DNA of 20,047 nt from a virus. The notes below the pieces were generated by a model. It was not told the origin of the DNA and made no database searches. It saw only the letters and a list, made by a program, of their open reading frames with translations. The stretch is taken from positions 1 to 20,047 of the IMG/VR virus record IMGVR_UViG_3300025732_003882. One strand, 5' to 3'. Made by a program: the position numbers and the translations under genes. Of this stretch, positions 15,415 to 20,047 are shown piece by piece (position 1 is the stretch's first letter; the number at the start of each line of letters is the position of its first letter).

Positions 15415-16977
15415 TTAACATTTTTTAGCATCCGGTTGAGTTTTAATTTCAAGCTTTTGACCGCCACTACGTCTTCCGCCAACCTCAACATCCGGATTAA
15501 AGTGGACGCCTGGTACAGGTAGGAATATATTTATTATAGTAACATACGATCCTTTGCTAATTTGATGATTAACCCCCCTTATCATCCAGTTTTTATTACT
15601 AAATACCGGATTACATACAGGCTGGGCAAGCCAATCCGGACAATCGCCTAAACTTGGTCTTAAATGAAAAGGATTAACTACTATTAAACTTAAAGATCTT
15701 CCTACTAAAAGATGAGGAAAAACTAAGGCAGGATTGCCAAAAATTTTTAATTCAGCTTCTATGGGACCATAAACTTCTCTAAAGGAATTTGCTTTTTGGT
15801 GAGCAGTATTTGCATCACTATCTTTTTTAAATTGTTGGTCTGGGGAGCGGTAATTTGATGCACCTGTGTTGGTGAATGTGGCAGTATTAGAGCCGCCTTT
15901 GTCTATATCATCTTTACATTCTTTTTTTCCTTCTTGTTTTACGCCGCCGCCGTCAACACTAGATTGACCGCCACCAGTTTTTCCAGAGTTTACTAACGTC
16001 CAGTTAACAGTTGGATTAAAGCTAATTACAGCACTTGTTTTTCCTCCATTTACCACATATGTACCAGGTATACCAAGTTCTGTTGATATATTTGCTTTAC
16101 AAGGATCATAATTATTAGAACAAAAATCCTGATTGGGGTCTTCTTGAAATATTAGTGTTCCGCCAATATCTCCTTCTGGCTTGCCTCCTTTCCATTGCAT
16201 TATTATGCCTTTTTCATTGGTTGTAACCAAACTACTGATCCACCTTCTAGCGGTAGCTAATTTATTTTGTTGACTTGAACTCCAAACGCTTTTCGGTCCT
16301 TCGCCAGAGCTATCTCCACCGTCGCTAGCTTTAAACTTAAATTCCCCCTTTCCATCAGCAGAAAGAAACTCTACATCACATTTTGGAGCAGGCTCTCTTT
16401 CTGCGAATAACAATCTAATTGCTTGTTTTAATGTCATTTTTTTGTCATCCGTTCCAAAGTTACACTCTACTCTAGCCTCTCCAACTCTTGCCATCATATC
16501 TTGTGCCTCTAATATATACTTAATTTTATTACCTTCATAAGTTACTTTCATTGAAAGAGGAAGAAGATAAATTTTATCATATATTGTATTTTTTACAGCA
16601 TTACTAACTGCTAATTTTTTTGTATTAAACTCTCCGCCACAATTATCTTCTATAATCCATCCAAAATCTAATTCATAATATAATGTATTATCAGACATAC
16701 CCGCCAAGCTTTTATTTAATCTATTAAATGATTCTGCAAATGAGCCACCCTCTTCATCTTCTATCTCTATTGTACAACCTTGTCCATCAGAAGTACCATA
16801 GTTTAAACTACTTATCACAGCAGTATTATTTCCATTAGGCCTACTGTTGTTCCCAACAGTAAGATATTCATTTCCTATTTTTAACTCTACAAAAGGAGAA
16901 AAACTGTACCCTTGGGGTATAGTTGCTATCCCTGTATTTGCACATGAATATTTTTCTTCGCAACCTATTAAAGCCAT
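15415..16977 (-). CDS. Baseplate hub protein, gp27/gpD-like
   Basis: A 520-aa protein in the position of the gp27/P2 gpD hub, which forms the trimeric base on which the gp5-like spike sits and which joins the tail tube. The N-terminal half (about 25-165) is beta-rich with F-V-E-L-K-I-G (29-35), I-S-S-L-N-Y-G (55-61) and Y-I-L-E-A-Q-D-M (154-161). A middle domain (about 180-330) carries A-R-R-W-I-S-S-L (243-250) and A-V-I-S-F-N-P-T-V-N-W (316-326). A Gly/Ser/Asp-rich linker spans about 333-400. The C-terminal domain (about 400-495) has V-G-R-S-L-S-L-I-V-V-N-P-F (425-437). Family assignment rests on domain layout and gene order rather than on a single diagnostic motif. Its start overlaps the upstream stop by one base (TAATG). 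Confidence 0.75.
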   Translation of the reverse strand: MALIGCEEKYSCANTGIATIPQGYSFSPFVELKIGNEYLTVGNNSRPNGNNTAVISSLNYGTSDGQGCTIEIEDEEGGSFAESFNRLNKSLAGMSDNTLYYELDFGWIIEDNCGGEFNTKKLAVSNAVKNTIYDKIYLLPLSMKVTYEGNKIKYILEAQDMMARVGEARVECNFGTDDKKMTLKQAIRLLFAEREPAPKCDVEFLSADGKGEFKFKASDGGDSSGEGPKSVWSSSQQNKLATARRWISSLVTTNEKGIIMQWKGGKPEGDIGGTLIFQEDPNQDFCSNNYDPCKANISTELGIPGTYVVNGGKTSAVISFNPTVNWTLVNSGKTGGGQSSVDGGGVKQEGKKECKDDIDKGGSNTATFTNTGASNYRSPDQQFKKDSDANTAHQKANSFREVYGPIEAELKIFGNPALVFPHLLVGRSLSLIVVNPFHLRPSLGDCPDWLAQPVCNPVFSNKNWMIRGVNHQISKGSYVTIINIFLPVPGVHFNPDVEVGGRRSGGQKLEIKTQPDAKKC

Positions 16978-17300
16978 TATGTTATACTCTCCGGTATTCT
17001 AATATTTATACCAGCTTTAAAATCATATATATCTTTAATGTTGTTAGTTTCCATTATTTTCCACCAATAATCAGGAAAACCATAAACTCTTTGAGATACT
17101 AAATCTGGTCTGTATTCGTAACCTTTAGTTACAACCATATACTTATCTCCGCTTGTAGGAGTATAAGATTTCTTTTTATACGTATTTAATGTTAAAAATT
17201 TTTCTTCTTTATAGTAAACTACTAAACTTTCTGAGTATCTCGATGTTACAGTTACAAACTTTAAGGGATTTATATTTGTGGTCTCATAATAATTTGCCAT
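16977..17300 (-). CDS. Baseplate wedge, gp53/LysM-like
   Basis: The 107-aa protein contains at residues 57-103 a pattern shared by T4 gp53-like wedge proteins and LysM-type tail proteins: Y-E-Y-R-P-D-L-V-S (61-69), a W-W pair (79-80), N-N-I (86-88), D-F-K-A-G (93-97) and a final I-R-I-P (100-103). In T4, gp53 bridges adjacent wedges around the hub; in P2-like and PBSX-like tails a LysM protein fills the equivalent slot. The start is set by a TAGGAG Shine-Dalgarno whose TAG is the stop of the upstream gene. The position between the tube-junction protein and the hub supports the call. Confidence 0.8.
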   Translation of the reverse strand: MANYYETTNINPLKFVTVTSRYSESLVVYYKEEKFLTLNTYKKKSYTPTSGDKYMVVTKGYEYRPDLVSQRVYGFPDYWWKIMETNNIKDIYDFKAGINIRIPESIT

Positions 17301-17309
17301 ATTATACTC

Positions 17310-17867
17310 CTAGTTATTTATGTTCCACCAACCGTCAGGATCAATAATATTTGCCCAACCAGGAAGTTGATCGCTTTGATAAACAACATCCCAAGACATA
17401 TCTACACTAAATTTGTAAGGAAGCAAAGTTTCCTCGTCCCAACTAACATCGGTTGGAAATTTAACTGTATAACTTCTTAAAACGACACATAACTCTTCAT
17501 TTCCTAATATAGAACCACATTTAATAGAGCAAACAGGAGGAGGAGCATAAGGAGCGGGTTTATCTCTTGGATAGGTAACACTTTGTATGGCTCTAAGATT
17601 TCTTAAATTCATTATTGCTGAACCATCTCGATTTGGATTATCATGAGTTGTCATAAAATATGCAGTCCAACTTATTGTTCTGTTTTCAGAATGACTATAT
17701 GTTTTAAAAGGAGAGCTTCTTCCTATAATGGCTTCATCGCTATATTGTGCAGACTTTGAATCAGATATATCTGGAAGAATATACATATATATTTTTTTAT
17801 ATCTAGGTATACTGATATAACAGTCTGTTATTGCTTTCAAACTGCCATTGGGTAGTGTTGATTTCAT
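17310..17867 (-). CDS. Baseplate / tail-tube junction protein
   Basis: The 185-aa protein is the first gene after the tape measure, the position where gp48/gp54-like tube-initiator or XkdP-like proteins are found. An N-terminal beta region has I-S-D-S-K-S-A-Q-Y (34-42), I-I-G-R-S-S-P-F (47-54) and R-T-I-S-W-T-A-Y-F (63-71), resembling the first domain of such tail proteins. A Pro-rich loop (103-112) precedes a second beta region with L-C-V-V-L-R-S-Y-T-V-K-F-P-T-D-V-S-W-D (126-144) and Y-K-F-S-V-D-M-S-W-D-V-V-Y (151-163). A strong GAGGAG Shine-Dalgarno (17874..17880) precedes the ATG. Virion location is inferred from context; the exact T4 equivalent is uncertain. Confidence 0.78.
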   Translation of the reverse strand: MKSTLPNGSLKAITDCYISIPRYKKIYMYILPDISDSKSAQYSDEAIIGRSSPFKTYSHSENRTISWTAYFMTTHDNPNRDGSAIMNLRNLRAIQSVTYPRDKPAPYAPPPVCSIKCGSILGNEELCVVLRSYTVKFPTDVSWDEETLLPYKFSVDMSWDVVYQSDQLPGWANIIDPDGWWNINN

Positions 17868-17873
17868 CTTAAT

Positions 17874-17880
17874 CTCCTCT
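17874..17880 (-). promoter_or_regulatory. Strong Shine-Dalgarno after the tape measure
   Basis: Minus-strand AGAGGAG, 6 nt before the ATG at 17867, follows the hairpin at 17884..17906. It gives the junction-protein gene its own strong ribosome site at one of the few non-overlapping gene borders. Confidence 0.6.
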
Positions 17881-17883
17881 ATA

Positions 17884-17906
17884 ATATAGTGTTTATAACA
17901 CTATAT
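17884..17906. repeat. Perfect 10-bp inverted repeat directly after the tape-measure stop
   Basis: Arms ATATAGTGTT and AACACTATAT flank a 3-base loop. The hairpin abuts the TAA of the tape measure (17907..17909) and lies between it and the next Shine-Dalgarno. No T-run follows on the minus strand, so it is not a canonical intrinsic terminator; it could be an mRNA-stabilising or processing hairpin. Confidence 0.6.
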
Positions 17907-20047
17907 TTAAACTCTTTGTGCTGTTTGTGATTGTTTGCCTGTTCCCCATGGATAATAATTTGCTGGCTTACTGGGTTGTTTATTTGTACTGGTGTCTGAG
18001 GCAACCTGCATTGAAGTTCCAGTGGTATTATCTTTACTCAATGAATCTGCTATCTGCTGTAGTAGACTTACGGCTTCTATAAGTTGTTGAGTTTGAGTCT
18101 TTCCTTCAGAAGCCAATGTTCCTAAATCAGAACTTTCTATCTTATTAGAGGGCTCAGAAGAAATTAATTCTCTTTGTACAGAACTCTGCATATTTTCATT
18201 AGGAGCGGTTGTTGCCATAACATTAGCTTTTGGTGATATTGTTGCCATTTCACTAGCAATGGCAGTAAATTGATCTATCTTATCGCTATTAGCCAAGAAA
18301 CTATCTAAGTTTTGATCAAATGTCTTTACACTTTCAGAAAGTATCTGCATAGCGGTGGCAGTTATCATTAAATTTTGACCAGCAGCAGAAAGAAGCATTA
18401 TTTTATCTAAAATGCCATTTCCACCAAAAAAGCTAAGTATTCCTCCTCCCGCAACAGCAGCACCAAAAGCTAATAAAGATCCAGATAAAATAAGTAGTGC
18501 TCCAGAAACCGCAATTATTCCACCAGCTCTTTCTAGTGTTAGTTCTGACATAAAACCTTTTAATCCACCCATAACACTATCAACTATTGTTGCTATTCCT
18601 TCAAAGGCACTTTTAATTGCTTTTCCAAAAGCTTCTACAAGAGGAGCTAGTAAACTGAGTGCAAAAGCTAGCGGAATGAGAGCCACATTAAATGCAGCAA
18701 GAGCAGCTAATCCTAACCAAAAGTAAGGATTCATAGCTGCTTGTCCAAAGGCTTTCAATCCACTCGCCAATGCACTCAGACCGGCTTGTGCTAGTGGACC
18801 TACAACTCCTAATAAGGCCATTCCTGCTAATCCTGGTAGCATTAGTACAAAGCCGGCAGCAGCAGGTATTAATGTCAAAGCTCCCAATAACACCTTAGCA
18901 TTTGCCATAGTCTTTAATCCTTCTGCTAGGCCGGTGAGACCAGTTTTAAGAGCTTCTCCATCAATTTTAGAAACTAAATAAGCACCTGCTGAGCCAGCCA
19001 CCATAGCCACTAAACCAATACTCGCTGGTATGAGGTTTAGTGCACCAAAAAGAACATCTCTTCCGGCCAAAGCCTTTAAGCCTTCAGCAAGATTTTTAAG
19101 CCCTATCTTTGCATTTTCCATGGCACCTATTTTGTTGCCAGATTCAGCTACTTTTTCTAGTCCTTCACCTTCTTTTTTACCAAAACCTAATTTTTCTTTA
19201 CCAGATTCATATAATCCCTTGGCTTTATTTTTTGCTTGATCAAGCAATCCTGGTTTAGCTGGACCCATTTCATTTTCGCCTAATTTTTTACCAAATATCT
19301 TTTCTTTGCTAGATTCATATAATCCCTTAGCTTTATTTTTTGCTTGATCCAATAAGCCGCCACTTGTTACTCCTGTCATTGCATCTTTTTTACCAAATAA
19401 TTTTTCTTTTAAGATATCACTTTTTTCTTTAGCAATATCTATCAATCCTTTTTGACCTGTTATTCCTTTTGCAAAATCAGCTTTTTCTCCAAATAAACCA
19501 TCTTTGGCTCTTTGAAGAATGCCTTTTTTGACTTTTTCTCCATCTTTTTCTCCTAATAAACCATCTTTAGCTCTTTGAAGAAGGCCTTTTTTGACTTTTT
19601 CTCCTTCTTCACTACCTAATAATCCTTCTTTTGCCCAATCATAATTTTCTAATATTTTATTTTTTGTATTGTCTAAGAATGAACCCTTCTTTGCTATTCC
19701 TCCTTTTGTCATGCTCATGTATTGGCCTTTAACGCCTCTTGATAAAGATTCAAAATAACCTTTTCCATCTTCTCTAGCTTTGGAAAAACCTTTGGTTAAA
19801 GGACTAAACATTTTTTTAGCAGGACCAGAAATGTTATCTTCAACAACTCCAAAAATGCTTTCGGATAACTTATTATATCTTTCCGATATTCCTTTAAAGA
19901 AAGAGTTATCAAAGAATTTTTGTTTAAAACCTTCATACTTCTCCATCAAACCAGAGAAAAAACCACCAGTATCAGCACCTTTAGCAGATGGACTTTTTGT
20001 TTTCAAAGAACCCAAAGAACCCATTACGGAACCAATAGCTGATCCGC
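17907..20047 (-). CDS. Tail tape-measure protein, C-terminal part (5' end outside window)
   Basis: The reading frame has an ATG at 20024, but no Shine-Dalgarno precedes it. The frame stays open to the right edge (G-S-A-I-G-S-V before the Met), so the gene almost certainly starts outside the window. The visible ~712 residues (numbered from that Met) are Ala/Gly/Lys-rich helix. First come amphipathic Lys-rich repeats (about 130-285), then long hydrophobic helical segments (about 325-350, 378-410, 435-465, 500-530), then a Ser/Thr/Gln-rich C-terminus ending near a Y-Y-P-W-G motif (690-694). Length, repetitive helices, hydrophobic segments and position directly before the baseplate genes fit a tape measure. 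That protein sets tail length and is thought to help DNA pass the host membrane. No peptidase or lysozyme motif is seen in this part. Confidence 0.85.
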   Translation of the reverse strand, partial: GSAIGSVMGSLGSLKTKSPSAKGADTGGFFSGLMEKYEGFKQKFFDNSFFKGISERYNKLSESIFGVVEDNISGPAKKMFSPLTKGFSKAREDGKGYFESLSRGVKGQYMSMTKGGIAKKGSFLDNTKNKILENYDWAKEGLLGSEEGEKVKKGLLQRAKDGLLGEKDGEKVKKGILQRAKDGLFGEKADFAKGITGQKGLIDIAKEKSDILKEKLFGKKDAMTGVTSGGLLDQAKNKAKGLYESSKEKIFGKKLGENEMGPAKPGLLDQAKNKAKGLYESGKEKLGFGKKEGEGLEKVAESGNKIGAMENAKIGLKNLAEGLKALAGRDVLFGALNLIPASIGLVAMVAGSAGAYLVSKIDGEALKTGLTGLAEGLKTMANAKVLLGALTLIPAAAGFVLMLPGLAGMALLGVVGPLAQAGLSALASGLKAFGQAAMNPYFWLGLAALAAFNVALIPLAFALSLLAPLVEAFGKAIKSAFEGIATIVDSVMGGLKGFMSELTLERAGGIIAVSGALLILSGSLLAFGAAVAGGGILSFFGGNGILDKIMLLSAAGQNLMITATAMQILSESVKTFDQNLDSFLANSDKIDQFTAIASEMATISPKANVMATTAPNENMQSSVQRELISSEPSNKIESSDLGTLASEGKTQTQQLIEAVSLLQQIADSLSKDNTTGTSMQVASDTSTNKQPSKPANYYPWGTGKQSQTAQRV
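18675..19094 (-). repeat. Hydrophobic ~54-aa repeat (two clear copies, one diverged) in the tape measure
   Basis: Residues 311-347 and 365-401 align at a 54-residue offset: L-A-E-G-L-K, then V-L-[FL]-G-A-L, then L-I-P-A, then a hydrophobic helix ending A-G. A weaker third copy follows at about 415-450 (L-A-S-G-L-K-A-F to A-L-I-P). Each unit pairs an amphipathic helix with a membrane-compatible segment. Confidence 0.75.
19173..19358 (-). repeat. 36-aa (108-bp) repeat in the tape measure
   Basis: G-L-L-D-Q-A-K-N-K-A-K-G-L-Y-E-S occurs at residues 223-238 and again at 259-274, each followed by a K-E-K and G-K-K segment. The offset is 36 residues. The motif resembles the nearby 21-aa unit in spacing and charge, so the whole Lys-rich segment may come from one ancestral helix unit. 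Confidence 0.85.
19479..19604 (-). repeat. Tandem 21-aa (63-bp) repeat in the tape measure
   Basis: Residues 141-161 and 162-182 (from the Met at 20024) are near-identical tandem copies: G-E-K-V-K-K-G-[LI]-L-Q-R-A-K-D-G-L-[LF]-G-E-K. The copies are back to back with a 63-bp period and the DNA is still similar, suggesting recent duplication. Confidence 0.85.

Noticed and set aside
17003-17010. TATAAATA on the minus strand, identical to the T4 late-promoter core, 26 nt before the hub gene start
   Set aside because: In DNA this AT-rich a few such 8-mers per 20 kb are expected; similar copies lie inside coding sequence near 4425 and 14835, so it is not evidence of a promoter.
17884-17906. Hairpin read as an intrinsic terminator
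   Set aside because: The stem is AT-rich and no T-run follows it on the minus strand; kept only as an inverted repeat.
20022-20024. ATG at 20024 as the true start of the tape measure
   Set aside because: No ribosome site precedes it and the frame is open with tape-measure-like residues to the window edge, so it is most likely an internal Met.

Overview
The window is a low-GC stretch (about one third GC by eye, Asn/Lys/Ile-rich proteins) from a tailed double-stranded DNA phage or prophage with a contractile tail (myovirus morphology). It holds the tail-tip, baseplate and fibre part of the virion module. All supported genes lie on the minus strand, so transcription runs from position 20047 towards 1. 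The genes abut or overlap (ATGA and TAATG junctions, gaps of at most about 40 nt), which suggests one late operon. Both edges cut genes: the tape measure is open through the right edge, and a PKD-type fibre protein is open through the left edge. The host cannot be told from the sequence.

In transcription order the layout follows the usual myovirus sequence: the C-terminal 700-odd residues of a tape-measure protein (right edge to 17907); a 185-aa baseplate/tail-tube junction protein; a 107-aa gp53/LysM-like wedge protein; a 520-aa gp27/gpD-like hub; a 730-aa gp5/VgrG-like central spike with an N-terminal OB-fold and beta-repeats but no recognisable lysozyme; a gp25-like sheath initiator; a gp6/gpJ-like wedge; and a P2 gpI-like tail protein of 1484 codons. 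Then come a 168-aa structural protein, a 285-aa fibre/baseplate protein, a 216-aa coiled-coil protein starting at TTG, and three tandem proteins (420 aa, 761 aa, and at least 396 aa). These three share an N-terminal module ending in an A-E-H-H-N helix, followed by PKD-like Ig-fold domains and unrelated C-termini.

The most striking element is a full-length intein of 443 codons (8335..9663) in the middle of the gpI-like gene. It has splicing blocks A, B, F and G and a two-motif LAGLIDADG (DOD) endonuclease with both catalytic aspartates. Splicing would yield a tail protein of about 1041 aa. Its location in a structural baseplate gene, rather than in a replication or packaging enzyme, is unusual.

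The genes plausibly work together as follows. The tape measure sets tail length on a hub of gp27-like, gp5-like and junction proteins. The gp25, gp6, gp53 and gpI homologues build the wedges that trigger sheath contraction. The downstream paralogues most likely decorate the baseplate as fibres or adhesins. No tRNA, CRISPR array, insertion sequence or convincing promoter or terminator was seen.
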